A stretch of 64,000 bases of DNA. Source: Pantoea cypripedii. Its GTDB lineage: Bacteria > Pseudomonadota > Gammaproteobacteria > Enterobacterales > Enterobacteriaceae. Each line of letters starts with the position of its first letter. Position 1 is the stretch's first letter. The notes under the pieces are model-generated. The model saw only the letters and a list, made by a program, of their open reading frames with translations. It made no database searches and was not told the DNA's origin. Position numbers and translations under genes: made by a program. The stretch spans positions 1,077,752 to 1,141,751 of the forward strand of contig NZ_MLJI01000002.1 of assembly GCF_002095535.1 (NCBI RefSeq), written 5' to 3'. Shown here piece by piece: positions 18,832-27,631 of this stretch.

Positions 18832-19490
18832 ACGATAACGATAAGAAACTCATCGCGCTGTTTGCCGGGCTGGATACTGCAAGCGTATCGGATGCGCTGG
18901 ATAAACTTGGTCTTGCCGGACAATGCTACGGCGTGATGCCACTGGATAACTATACCAAACCTGTTGTGGGGCTGGCCTATACCGTGCGTTACGAGACTGC
19001 CGGTCATCCGCCAGGCACCGTGGGGGATTTCATTGATGATGTCCCCGCAGGTCATGTTGTGGTGATCGACAACAACGGACGTACTGACTGCACCGTTTGG
19101 GGAGACATCATGACACAACTGGCGGGTAGCAAGGGTATCGCTGCGACGGTGATTGATGGCGTCTGTCGTGATGTTCATAAAGCGCTGGCTGAGGGTTATC
19201 CGATCTTCTCGAAAGGACGTTTTATGCGTACCGGCAAAGACCGCGTTCAGGTCTGTGCCATTAACCAGACCGTATCTATTGGCAGTGCGCGGGTTGCAGC
19301 CAACGATATTGTGATTGCTGACGCCAGTGGCGTGGTCGTGGTACCGCGAGCCAGAGCAGAGGAGGTTGCGGCTACTGCGCAGGCTATCGAAGCCACGGAG
19401 TCGGCCATTCGCCAGGCAATCAGTGCCGGTCAATCGCTGCGTCAGGTGCGTGAAGAACTTGGCTATCACCTTTTACAGAGGAAAGCCTGA
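18828..19490 (+). CDS. RraA-fold protein 2 (putative oxo-acid aldolase)
   Basis: A 220-residue second member of the RraA/HMG-aldolase family, translationally coupled to the first by an ATGA overlap. The key region CTVWGDIMTQLA, followed by ATVIDGVCRDVH, retains the Asp-Gly-x-x-Arg-Asp metal and substrate motif. The copies share the fold but differ widely in sequence, so they are not recent duplicates and may form a hetero-oligomer or act on successive intermediates. Annotation as a menaquinone methyltransferase, common for this family in databases, would be wrong: no SAM-binding motif is present. Confidence 0.87.
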   Translation: MNDNDKKLIALFAGLDTASVSDALDKLGLAGQCYGVMPLDNYTKPVVGLAYTVRYETAGHPPGTVGDFIDDVPAGHVVVIDNNGRTDCTVWGDIMTQLAGSKGIAATVIDGVCRDVHKALAEGYPIFSKGRFMRTGKDRVQVCAINQTVSIGSARVAANDIVIADASGVVVVPRARAEEVAATAQAIEATESAIRQAISAGQSLRQVREELGYHLLQRKA

Positions 19491-20119
19491 TGCCGATTTT
19501 TTCAGAACAACAAGCCAGCCGGGCGCTACAGCTCGGCAGTTCAACGTTGTTTGAAGCCTCCGGTCTTAACTGTGCGCTGGATCCAGAGATCCGCAATATC
19601 TGGCGTGGCATGACCGTGGCAGCGCCTGCTTACCCGCTGGCCTGTTCCCCCGGCGATAACCTGGGTATTCATCTGGCGCTGGAAAAGGTGCCAAAAGGCA
19701 GCGTACTGGTGGTGTCGACGCAGAATTTCCTTGCCGGTTACTGGGGCGAAGTGCTGACTGTCGCCGCGCAGGCCGCGGGCGTGAAGGGGTTGATCATTGA
19801 TGGCGGTGTCCGTGATATTACGGCAACTCTCCATCGTCATTTTCCGGTGTTTGCTCGCGGCGTTGCCGTGCGGGGCACCATCAAAGCCAGTTATCAATCG
19901 ATCGGCGAGCCATTGATGTTCAGTGGTGTGCCGGTTGCCACGGACGACCTGGTGGTGGCTGATGATGATGGCGTCGTCATTATTCCGGCCACGGAAGTCT
20001 CCCGTGTTCTGGCAGAGGCGGAACAGCGCGAGGAGAAAGAGCGGGCGATGATGCAGAAACTGGAAGCTGGCAGCACAACGGTTGAGCTAATGGGGTTGAG
20101 CCACTGGAGGGATAAATAA
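19490..20119 (+). CDS. RraA-fold protein 3 (putative oxo-acid aldolase)
   Basis: A 209-residue third RraA-family protein. Its start overlaps the previous stop by one base (TGATG) and its stop overlaps the aminotransferase start by one base (TAATG), so all four genes should be translated together. The motif region YWGEVLTVAAQAAG, then GLIIDGGVRDI, is intact. This copy is the one closest in form to 4-carboxy-4-hydroxy-2-oxoadipate/HMG aldolases. Three different members in tandem is uncommon and suggests an assembled pathway with several related aldol or decarboxylation steps. Confidence 0.88.
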   Translation: MPIFSEQQASRALQLGSSTLFEASGLNCALDPEIRNIWRGMTVAAPAYPLACSPGDNLGIHLALEKVPKGSVLVVSTQNFLAGYWGEVLTVAAQAAGVKGLIIDGGVRDITATLHRHFPVFARGVAVRGTIKASYQSIGEPLMFSGVPVATDDLVVADDDGVVIIPATEVSRVLAEAEQREEKERAMMQKLEAGSTTVELMGLSHWRDK

Positions 20120-21327
20120 TGGAGACGCAACAGCTGAATCGATATCTGGAAAGAGGGAAGCCCTCAGCGACCTACCGCATTATGGATAAGGTTGCCGAGC
20201 TGAAAGCCCAGGGGCGGACCATCATTTCGCTGAGCACTGGCGAGCCTGATTTTCCCACACCGAAACATATTTGTGCAGCCGCTATCATGGCAATTCAGAA
20301 CGGACACACCCGCTATACCCAGGTTGCCGGTCTGCGGGCGTTACGTGAGGCGGTGGCGCAGAAATTTCTTTACGATAACGCTCTGGATGTCAGCTGGCAG
20401 GAAACGCTGATATGCAGTGGTGGTAAACAGGTTATTTATAACGCGCTGGCCACCACCCTGAATGACGGGGATGAGGTGATCATTCCGGCTCCGTACTGGG
20501 TCAGCTACCCGGAGATGGTGCAACTGTGCGGCGGGACGCCAGTAACGGTGGCCTGCGGACAGGAGAGTGGTTTTAAACTTACGCCCGCACTGCTGCAAGC
20601 GGCGATTACGCCGCGCACCCGCTGGATCATCCTGAATTCCCCGTCGAACCCCACTGGCGCGGTATACAGTCGGGATGAACTGCGCGCGCTGGGGGAGGTG
20701 TTGCGCCAGTATCCACGGGTTCTGGTGCTGTCGGATGATATTTATGAGCATTTAATCTTCGACGATATCGAGTTTGCCACCCTTGCGGCAGTGGTGCCTG
20801 AGCTTAAATCACGCACATTGACCATGAATGGCGTTTCGAAAGCATGGGCGATGACCGGCTGGCGCATTGGTTTCTGTGCCGGGCCATTATGGTTAATCAA
20901 TGCGATGGAAAAATTACAAGGGCAGCAGACCTCCGGTGCCTGCTCTGTCTCGCAGTATGCTGCGCTGGTCGCGCTGACCGGTCCTCGGGATTTTCTGACC
21001 ACCTCGCGGCAGGCGTTTAGCACGCGACGTGACATGATGGTCAAAATGCTGAACTTAGCAACGGGCCTGCACTGCGACATACCTCAGGGCGCGTTTTATG
21101 CCTTTGCGGATTGCAGTGGCCTGATCGGGCGCACATCGGCGGGCGGTCAACTGCTCCTGTCGGACGAAAATGTTGCAACGGCGCTGCTGGAGGAAAAGGG
21201 CGTTTCTGTGGTACACGGCAGTGCCTTTGGTCTGGGGCCTTATATCCGCATTGCCTATGCCATTGATGACGCGTCACTGGAAAAAGCCTGTCAGTTGATC
21301 ATCGAATTCTGCGCAGCAGTCTGCTGA
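20119..21327 (+). CDS. Class I/II PLP-dependent aminotransferase (aspartate aminotransferase family)
   Basis: A 402-residue fold-type I aminotransferase. Visible residues include the N-terminal SLSTGEPDF, Asn177 in SPSNPTG, Asp206 and Tyr209 in LSDDIY, the PLP-forming Lys241 in NGVSKAWAMTGWR, and a C-terminal substrate-carboxylate arginine (YIRIAYA). These fit the aspartate/aromatic aminotransferase subgroup Ib. As the last gene of the LysR-controlled operon it would convert an amino acid into the oxo acid cleaved by the RraA-type enzymes, or the reverse. A gamma-hydroxylated amino acid such as a 4-hydroxyglutamate derivative would suit the chemistry, but this is speculation. Confidence 0.92.
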   Translation: METQQLNRYLERGKPSATYRIMDKVAELKAQGRTIISLSTGEPDFPTPKHICAAAIMAIQNGHTRYTQVAGLRALREAVAQKFLYDNALDVSWQETLICSGGKQVIYNALATTLNDGDEVIIPAPYWVSYPEMVQLCGGTPVTVACGQESGFKLTPALLQAAITPRTRWIILNSPSNPTGAVYSRDELRALGEVLRQYPRVLVLSDDIYEHLIFDDIEFATLAAVVPELKSRTLTMNGVSKAWAMTGWRIGFCAGPLWLINAMEKLQGQQTSGACSVSQYAALVALTGPRDFLTTSRQAFSTRRDMMVKMLNLATGLHCDIPQGAFYAFADCSGLIGRTSAGGQLLLSDENVATALLEEKGVSVVHGSAFGLGPYIRIAYAIDDASLEKACQLIIEFCAAVC

Positions 21328-21332
21328 GATTA

Positions 21333-21358
21333 CAGGAAGAGGCAATGGCCTCTTCCTG
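21333..21358 (+). terminator. Terminator of the RraA/aminotransferase operon
   Basis: An 11-base perfect stem (CAGGAAGAGGC / GCCTCTTCCTG) with an AATG loop starts 6 bases after the aminotransferase stop. The following T stretch is short (GCTTTATC). Confidence 0.75.
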
Positions 21359-21365
21359 CTTTATC

Positions 21366-21755
21366 ACTTCACCCTAAACAGCGGTTCCCCAATTCCCGCC
21401 CTGGTCGGTCTTGATAAACGCCCTGATACTGACGATGCGTCGGACAGGCGGTGGATGAACCGAAGGGAAGCCTGGGACATGGCTGAGGGTTGCCAAAAGA
21501 CGTCTGGCACGAAACGATACTGCGGATCTTCGTAAACAAATCAGTGATACTGCTTATTCACAGGGTTACTGGAGTGTCTGGATGACCGTATTCAGCAATG
21601 ATAGTGACATGTTATGCCGGATCATTCATCGGTTCTCGGGAACGGGTGGACAATGCTTTGACCCAGCCGGTATAGCTCTTTACCGACCACAGGGGCAATG
21701 CTGAATTAAGCTGGGGTATTGATACCTCAGCTCATCTAAAAAGAGGTTTCTTCAT
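21366..21755. other. Noncoding stretch between aminotransferase and acetyltransferase
   Basis: About 390 bases with no open frame that looks like protein in any direction and no ribosome sites. The composition is coding-like in places, so it may be a decayed gene, but I cannot name one. Confidence 0.4.
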
Positions 21756-22178
21756 TTAAGAAATATTTGTTTTTATCAGATAGTGTCGTTGCATCCCTTC
21801 CTGAGGAAAGTCGGGTAAAGTCATTTGTTTTTCATAGCCTTGCTTCAGATAAAACGGCAGTGCCTGAAAACTGAAGGTGTCCACAAGACTGTGCTTACAT
21901 CCATTTCTCGCACCTTCCTGTTCTGCGGCGCGTAAAAGTTCGCCACCTATGCCACTGCCTCTGGTTGATTCGCTTACCCATAAGTAATCAACACATAGCC
22001 ATAATCCTTTACGTGATGAGATTAACCCACCAACCATTTCACCTGATTCATTTCGCGCATAAACGCCAAACTGCCCCCAATCACCAGTACAGATAAACTG
22101 TTCGTTGTAGCTTCTTAAGCCTCTGAAGAGTTCATTTTTATCCGTGTCGGTAATGGATGACGTTATTTCAATCTCCAT
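21756..22178 (-). CDS. GNAT-family N-acetyltransferase
   Basis: A 140-residue acetyl-CoA-dependent acyltransferase. The acetyl-CoA pyrophosphate loop is seen as [14 protein letters not shown], followed by [20 protein letters not shown], the usual motif B with Tyr as candidate general acid. The GGGAGATACAT ribosome region fixes the start at 22178 (MEIEITSS); an upstream ATG at 22232 in the same frame has none. It is a single gene with unknown acceptor. The form is near to small-molecule resistance or protein N-acetyltransferases. Confidence 0.9.
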   Translation of the reverse strand: MEIEITSSITDTDKNELFRGLRSYNEQFICTGDWGQFGVYARNESGEMVGGLISSRKGLWLCVDYLWVSESTRGSGIGGELLRAAEQEGARNGCKHSLVDTFSFQALPFYLKQGYEKQMTLPDFPQEGMQRHYLIKTNIS

Positions 22179-22391
22179 ATGTATCTCCCTTTTTAACTCT
22201 CTTCCTAAGAGTTGACTAAAAAACGTCAGCACGAAGAGTAAGCCATCATATCCAAACTTATCATGTTCATGGGGCTGCGGCTAATGCAGCCAGACAGCAG
22301 TGAATAAGGGCAATACAAGGATGATTTGAGCGCTTTATACCTTTTAAGTACGCCTGAGCACAGTCGTGCCCAGGCGCATTCAGGACATCTT

Positions 22392-23462
22392 TTAGAAGCT
22401 GCGATGGAAGTTCACCAGCGGCAACACAGGAATGGCTGCGTTGGTTGCTACGTTGATAAGGCCAATCTGCAAACCTTCGAGATCTTTCGTGGTGTTGATT
22501 AAACCAAACTGGAAGGTGGTTCTGTCAGCGTAGTTGATGGCACCGATATCAGCGGTACTGGACTGCGAGAAGTTAATGCCGCCGAGGTTAAGACCATCAA
22601 CATTTTTGGCGACGTTAATACCACCCAGGTTGAGGCCTGTAACATCGCCGGTGAAGTTAAATCCACCCAGGTTGAAACCTGTCACATTGCCCATAATGTT
22701 GACCGCACCGATATTTGCACCGGTCACATTATGAGTACGGTTGATGGCAGCGATGTTTAATCCGGTCATATCTTCTGACCAGTTGAAGGCTGCAATGTTA
22801 GCCCCGACAACATTCTGCGATTTATTAACCGCAGCAATATTCAGGCCGGTAATGTCACCCTCACTCCAGTTCGCTACCGCGCCGACATTCAGACCGGTCA
22901 TATCACGTGTGTGGTTGGCAACGCTGATATTGGCACCCGTGGTTTTGCCCTCGGTCCAGTTGAATGGGCTGATGTTCAGACCGCGAATATTACCCTGGCT
23001 ATAGTTGGCAATACCGGCAAGATTGAACCCGTCCACATCCCTGGTCATATTGGCAAGACCCAGATTGAAACCGGTTACGTTTTCAGTGCGGCTGTACAAC
23101 CCAATATTTGCACCATTGAGGTCACCAACCTGGTTGGCGAGGCCGATATTCAGGCCATTGTCTTGACCACCGTGCCAGTTAAAAAGGCCGATCGCTGCAC
23201 CGTTCATTCCATTACGAATATGAGAACCTGCGGCTGCACCAATCTGCAATCCGTTCAGATGGTCAAGTTCGGAATAGCCAAGAATCGGCAGATCGAAACC
23301 ATTTACTGTGCCAGTATCACTGTACAAAAAAGATCCATGAAAACCATTCACAGTGCGATCATTAGGCACATTACCAAACGAGGATACTTGCACAGGCGCG
23401 GCCTGGCTCATGCCAGCAAATAAAATTGTCGATAATGCCAATGCTATTCTTGATGTTTTCAT
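22392..23462 (-). CDS. Exported protein built of 14-residue repeats
   Basis: A 356-residue protein with a clear signal peptide (MKTSRIALALSTILFAGMSQ, cut near AAPV). Residues 103-300 are at least thirteen units of G-(L/A/F)-N-(I/L)-x-x-x-N-x-x-x-(N/D)-(V/M)-T, mostly exactly 14 residues long, with three units of 15 or 16. Such short hydrophobic/asparagine repeats predict a beta-solenoid with an asparagine ladder. The ending VLPLVNFHRSF, with a C-terminal Phe, fits an outer-membrane or surface location. It has no operon partner. A similar repeat style occurs in surface-repeat proteins of other bacteria, but I cannot name the family with certainty. Function is unknown; adhesion or surface structure is plausible. 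Confidence 0.82.
   Translation of the reverse strand: MKTSRIALALSTILFAGMSQAAPVQVSSFGNVPNDRTVNGFHGSFLYSDTGTVNGFDLPILGYSELDHLNGLQIGAAAGSHIRNGMNGAAIGLFNWHGGQDNGLNIGLANQVGDLNGANIGLYSRTENVTGFNLGLANMTRDVDGFNLAGIANYSQGNIRGLNISPFNWTEGKTTGANISVANHTRDMTGLNVGAVANWSEGDITGLNIAAVNKSQNVVGANIAAFNWSEDMTGLNIAAINRTHNVTGANIGAVNIMGNVTGFNLGGFNFTGDVTGLNLGGINVAKNVDGLNLGGINFSQSSTADIGAINYADRTTFQFGLINTTKDLEGLQIGLINVATNAAIPVLPLVNFHRSF
22563..23156 (-). repeat. Array of about 14 tandem 42-bp coding repeats
   Basis: The DNA encoding residues 103-300 of the exported repeat protein is organised in 42-base units (three units are 45 or 48 bases). The units are diverged in sequence, more conserved in protein than in DNA, indicating old duplication kept by selection rather than recent slippage. 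Confidence 0.8.
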
Positions 23463-24488
23463 AATTGATTTCTCTTATTAACTGCTCTCAACGAAGAACG
23501 ACTAACAATAACGTGTTGATAGCAGTTTATTGGTGGTTAAATAAACAAATAATTCTTGTCTGTATTATTATAATGACTGCTGCCTTTCATTGTTAGCTTA
23601 CCGAAATGTGCTTAACTCACTGAGAAGTGTGATTTTATAAAAATGTCGCAACCTGTAAATAAGCACAATGTGAATAGATCAGCATGATATAATAAAAATT
23701 AGAGGAGAGTTTTGGATGGCAGGGTAATAATTGCGCAGGAATGGGTAAGATGGATAGACATAAAATAATATTGAAAAATGCGGATTTTAAGCGGGAGAGA
23801 AATCAGGTGCACTGAGTAATAAACGTGGTGGTAAGGAGTGGGCAATGATGAGAGTATCGGAGGGATGCATTCAGGATCATTGCAGGGGTTTACCACTCAG
23901 TGCAAAATGAAAGTATCAAAACACTATGGAGAGAAATTGCCAATTAATGCGATTCTCTACGCTGTTAAGCAGAAGACAAAATTACAGACTCATTATAACC
24001 TGAACAGGTTAAGAATAATTTCTGACCAGCAAAATGATAAAGCATGAACTTATGTGGGGAAGTTTTTTAATATTTGATGCGATTTTCCGGGTGTGCAGAT
24101 GAAAATTCTAAAACTTGTCGTTTTTGTAACTTGTTGAAATCTTTGTTTTTTCCTTATGCAGAGAAAATGCAGATGATTGATAAATGGACTTTTTCCTACA
24201 AGTTAGCCCTTTAACCAATTGAAAAAATGATTAAATATTAAATATATACAAATTGACAAACAAATTAACACTTTACTGACGGATGGATTGATTTGTTCCG
24301 AGAGAAACGTAAAATGCATTTTATACAGTCACAATAAAAATGATGATTTTAGAAAACAACGTTTAAATAATGAATCAACGCTATTCATATTTGCAGTTCA
24401 TTGCCTAAAAACTATAACAGTAAAACTCGAAAATCAACTGATTATCTTCAGCGCATTATGTTTGTGCATTATCGTGGTGGTAAGGATT
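23463..24488. other. Long AT-rich noncoding region before the Rob-like regulator
   Basis: About 1 kb of strongly AT-rich DNA with no convincing gene. A 69-residue open frame at 23838-24047 has no ribosome site and no protein-like character. The region must contain promoters for the repeat protein and the Rob-like regulator, and its composition marks the left edge of the lipid-export/ceramide block. Confidence 0.55.
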
Positions 24489-25403
24489 ATGAGACAATAC
24501 AAGATTATCGATTCGCTGCTTGTCTGGATTGAGGATAACCTGACTCAGCCGTTGTCAATTGACCACGTTGCAGAGAAATCGGGTTATTCAAAATGGCATT
24601 TGCAACGGATGTTCAAGCAGGTGACGGGTGAGAATGTGGGGTCTTACGTGAGAAGCCGTCAGCTGTCTAAATCTGCCATTGCATTAAGGTTGACCAGCCG
24701 GTCAATTTTAGATATCTCCGATATGTATCAGTTCGATTCACAACAATCTTTTACCAGGGCATTTAAGAACCAATTCGGAGAAACGCCTGCGCGTTACCGT
24801 CGTGCTGAGGATTGGGATGCTCAGGGGATCAAACCACCGATCGTATTGGAAGATGAAAAACTACCTCCGGTATCATTTGTGGAGCTGGACGAATTCAGGA
24901 TCTATGCGGTAACAGGAAAGTATCACAGCACCCTGGATACGTATTCCCACTCCCGAAGAGTGATACGTGAAAAACTCTGGCAGGAGATTATTGATAGAAA
25001 TCGCACACTGCCGGGGATTATTTATGGCGTGGATAAAGTCATGCCTGGACTGAGCACCTATGATGAACAGATATTGTTCTATGGTATTGGTATGCTCAGA
25101 GAGGATATGGACACATCCTATGACAGATATGATGAGATTGTGGTTGAAAAGGGGCTCTATGCCCAATTTGGCTACTATGGTAAATGTTCAGAGTTTCAGG
25201 ATTTTATTCTAAAACTCTATCATACCAGCTTGCCGACATTAGGATTGATACGGCGGCGAGGTATGGATGTTGAGCGATACTATACCGACCAAAACAGGAA
25301 GTCCTCTGAACTGCCAGATATGATCTTTTGCGACTATCTTATACCCGTACGCCATCATGACCAGGAAACGCTAATCTCACCCACAATACCGGTTATAGCG
25401 TAA
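24489..25403 (+). CDS. Rob-like AraC-family transcriptional activator
   Basis: A 304-residue regulator with an N-terminal AraC/XylS DNA-binding domain of two helix-turn-helix units (IDHVAEKSGYSKWHLQRMFK and ILDISDMYQFDSQQSFTRAF) that closely follows the wording of enterobacterial Rob, and a C-terminal GyrI-like small-ligand domain from about residue 120. Rob, MarA and SoxS act on mar/sox/rob promoters, including lipid A, porin and efflux genes. The start at 24489 has GGTAAGG nearby and gives the Rob-type N-terminus; an upstream frame from 24288 adds an unrelated hydrophobic piece. It is convergent with the LptG gene, which makes it a candidate regulator of the lipid locus, but no operator evidence was found. 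Confidence 0.9.
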   Translation: MRQYKIIDSLLVWIEDNLTQPLSIDHVAEKSGYSKWHLQRMFKQVTGENVGSYVRSRQLSKSAIALRLTSRSILDISDMYQFDSQQSFTRAFKNQFGETPARYRRAEDWDAQGIKPPIVLEDEKLPPVSFVELDEFRIYAVTGKYHSTLDTYSHSRRVIREKLWQEIIDRNRTLPGIIYGVDKVMPGLSTYDEQILFYGIGMLREDMDTSYDRYDEIVVEKGLYAQFGYYGKCSEFQDFILKLYHTSLPTLGLIRRRGMDVERYYTDQNRKSSELPDMIFCDYLIPVRHHDQETLISPTIPVIA

Positions 25404-25420
25404 ACGCGGTGCCAGATATC

Positions 25421-25455
25421 AAAATAAGCGCATGTGAATCATGCGCTTTTATTTT
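25421..25455. terminator. Bidirectional terminator between the Rob-like gene and the LptG gene
   Basis: AAGCGCAT (25426-25433) and ATGCGCTT (25441-25448) form an 8-base stem, with A-rich sequence before and T-rich sequence after (AAAAT and TTATTTT). It therefore works for both convergent genes. Confidence 0.8.
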
Positions 25456-25465
25456 AATCTGAAAT

Positions 25466-26545
25466 CTAATGCAGTTGGTCAAAACGATAGACCAATCCTA
25501 ATGCGGCAATCAACCATACAACCGGAAGCGCCAGGGCTGCAAGCACGGCATTGATAGAGAATAACAAGCCTAAATTGAGCGTGATTTGATAGCTTATATA
25601 GGTCAGCAAGCCAACAATCACCGCTATCGCTAATCTGCTCCCCATGCCCGGTGAACGGGGATTGCTAAAAGTAAAGGGAACCGCCAGCAAAATCATCGCC
25701 AGAATCAAAATGGGTCGCCCCAGTTTTTGCCATAGTGCAATCTGGAACTCTTCGCTGGGCTGTCCGGTATTCTTCAGATAACGAATGTAGCGCTGCAGTT
25801 GTGGAATAGAAAAACTCTCACCCGGCATAGTTAACTCAGTCAAACTCATCCCATCAAAAATCGGGGACCACGGCAGACTCTCTTTGGTTTGCGTCGTTTC
25901 TGCACCCTCATTCCATTCTTTTAGATTAACGTTGTGAAGCATCCACATGCCGTTGCTCTGAATAGTTGCATTCTCAGCATAAATATAGGATTCCAGCGAC
26001 AGGTCCGGTTTATAGTGGAATATCTCAACGCCGACAGGTTGCTGATGTTCATCTAAAGCTTTAACCGTCACGTATTCATCGTATTTTCGTGCCCATAAGG
26101 CATTGACGGAGCTATCAGTTTGGCCTGAATGGGCGATGGCTGAACGCTTCAGTTGCAATGCCTGCTGTTGTAACGGCGAAGCGGCCCATTCATCTAATGC
26201 ACCCAGTGACAGCGTCAGGAAGATACCAGAACATAAGACAATCATCGCGATGCGAAAGATGGACAGACCGGCAGATCGAATTGCGGTCAATTCCAGACTT
26301 TTAGACAGTTGTCCAAGTCCGACGATGCCACCCAGCAGCGCAATAAAAGGTCCTAAATCAATCAATGTCCTTGGTAGCGTCATTAACACCACCATCAGTG
26401 CCTGTGACCAGCGATACCCGCCCGTGCTGACGTCGTCGAGTTCGTTAATCAGATTAAAGGTACTAAAAAGAGGGATCAATAATCCGGCAGCGGCGGCAAA
26501 GCCGATGAAAACATTGCGTATCAGATAGCGACTAAAAATCTTCAT
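25466..26545 (-). CDS. lptG: LptG-type lipid ABC transporter permease (paralogue)
   Basis: A 359-residue member of the YjgP/YjgQ family. In the LPS machine LptG pairs with LptF and the ATPase LptB to pull lipid from the inner membrane towards the periplasmic bridge. It shows three N-terminal membrane helices (SRYLIRNVFIGFAAAAG; IDLGPFIALLGGIVGLGQLS; IFRIAMIVLCSGIFLTLSLG), a periplasmic beta-jellyroll region, and three C-terminal helices. The start is the ATGA overlap with the LptF stop. The usual enterobacterial lptFG pair lies beside pepA; this pair instead lies among ceramide genes and ends an operon with a YtfJ-like gene. I infer a second, dedicated transporter for another lipid. No LptB-like ATPase is in the window, so it would borrow the housekeeping one. 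Confidence 0.88.
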   Translation of the reverse strand: MKIFSRYLIRNVFIGFAAAAGLLIPLFSTFNLINELDDVSTGGYRWSQALMVVLMTLPRTLIDLGPFIALLGGIVGLGQLSKSLELTAIRSAGLSIFRIAMIVLCSGIFLTLSLGALDEWAASPLQQQALQLKRSAIAHSGQTDSSVNALWARKYDEYVTVKALDEHQQPVGVEIFHYKPDLSLESYIYAENATIQSNGMWMLHNVNLKEWNEGAETTQTKESLPWSPIFDGMSLTELTMPGESFSIPQLQRYIRYLKNTGQPSEEFQIALWQKLGRPILILAMILLAVPFTFSNPRSPGMGSRLAIAVIVGLLTYISYQITLNLGLLFSINAVLAALALPVVWLIAALGLVYRFDQLH

Positions 26546-27612
26546 CGAAACAATCTCTTCAAAAGAGACAGCTCGTGAGCAATAAATAGCAAAACGACGA
26601 TCAGCATGATGAAAGGAACCACCCACAAACCAGGCATGGCGGGCAGGGAGTGATTAGAAACCAGGGTGCGGGTGAGGTTGCCACCATAATAAATAGCCGT
26701 GAACATAATCGTCAGCGGAAGCAGGGTGGAAAAACGACCCTGCCGGGGTTTAATTTTACTGAGAAAAATGGCCAGGAAAGCCATCAGAACCGCGGTAATG
26801 CCACGACTTTGTCGCCATTGTAATTCCGCAGTATCACCGGGGTCGGAAGAACGGGCTAACTCGGCCACCGAAGCCGACTTACGGCGAACCTCTATATTCT
26901 GGATAATTGGCTTAAGATCCATCTTCAGGTTAGTAAAAGTCTGTCTTTTATCAAAGGTCCCGGTGCGGTCCAGAACATACGAGGTACCGGAGCGAAGCAG
27001 CACGGAAGGACTTGATGGCGAAGGGTCAATCACATCCACAGAGTGTGCCCGATAGACGCTGGTCTTGCCGCCAGAGTTGGTATAAATCAGTGCATCAGTC
27101 AGATGATTTTCATCTTTGTTGATGCGCGAAGCCAGCACCATTCTTCCATCATCGCTGGTATTAAACTTATTTGCCTGAAAATGGCTGACATCCAGTTCAG
27201 ATTGCGATTGTTGTTCCAGTTGATAAATTTTTGCATAAGCCCAGGGTCTGCCATACAAAGACAGGACCGTCACCAGGATGCCTAAAGGAATGGCAAGAAC
27301 CAGAACGGAATTATAAATTTTGGTTGGTGCTGCACCTGAAGCAAATAAAGCGGTAATTTCTGAATCATTATAAAGCTGGCCCAACGCAACAGCGATAGAG
27401 ACATATAAGCCGATAGGCAGGAGCATCTCTAATGCGATGATTACCTTGTAGAAAACGACATCAAACACCACGCTCAAAGCCAGTGTCCCGTTCGCCGCTT
27501 CCGTCAGGTAACGTTGCGAAGAATAGCAGGCAAACATGAAGATCAGAAAACCAACAATGATCATCACTAATCGGCCAATTTCAGCGATGATGTAGCGTTC
27601 AATCAGGTACAT
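26542..27612 (-). CDS. lptF: LptF-type lipid ABC transporter permease (paralogue)
   Basis: A 356-residue partner of the downstream LptG-type protein, overlapping it by 4 bases. It opens MYLIERYIIAEIGRLVMIIV, the LptF-like N-terminal helix, followed by two further helices, a periplasmic jellyroll domain and three C-terminal helices ending LSLLKRLFR. The conserved segment LGQLYNDSEITALFASGAAP matches the coupling region that contacts the ATPase. AGGAG lies 13 bases before the ATG at 27612; an in-frame ATG at 27648 would overlap the YtfJ gene. Length is normal. Context suggests export of a non-LPS lipid, most simply the product of the adjacent sphingolipid genes. Confidence 0.88.
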   Translation of the reverse strand: MYLIERYIIAEIGRLVMIIVGFLIFMFACYSSQRYLTEAANGTLALSVVFDVVFYKVIIALEMLLPIGLYVSIAVALGQLYNDSEITALFASGAAPTKIYNSVLVLAIPLGILVTVLSLYGRPWAYAKIYQLEQQSQSELDVSHFQANKFNTSDDGRMVLASRINKDENHLTDALIYTNSGGKTSVYRAHSVDVIDPSPSSPSVLLRSGTSYVLDRTGTFDKRQTFTNLKMDLKPIIQNIEVRRKSASVAELARSSDPGDTAELQWRQSRGITAVLMAFLAIFLSKIKPRQGRFSTLLPLTIMFTAIYYGGNLTRTLVSNHSLPAMPGLWVVPFIMLIVVLLFIAHELSLLKRLFR

Positions 27613-27631
27613 AAACGATGGAAATCTCCTG

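Noticed and set aside
18795..19469. 224-codon reverse frame over the second RraA-type gene
   Set aside because: No motif or ribosome site; the forward RraA protein with its DGVCRD motif is clearly the gene.
18163..20119. Annotation of the three RraA-like genes as demethylmenaquinone methyltransferases
   Set aside because: No SAM-binding glycine motif is present; the DGxxRD metal site fits the RraA/HMG-aldolase family instead.
22563..23156. CRISPR-like or microsatellite repeat
   Set aside because: The period is kept at protein level without identical DNA units or spacers, so it is a coding repeat.
22911..23423. 170-codon forward frame over the repeat protein
   Set aside because: Its apparent periodicity comes from the 42-base repeats of the real reverse-strand gene, and it has no signal peptide or ribosome site.
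23838..24047. 69-codon open frame in the AT-rich gap
   Set aside because: No ribosome site and no protein-like composition. Could be checked by conservation in related genomes.
26546..26626. Longer N-terminus for LptG
   Set aside because: This extension overlaps the LptF coding region; the ATGA start at 26545 gives the normal family N-terminus.
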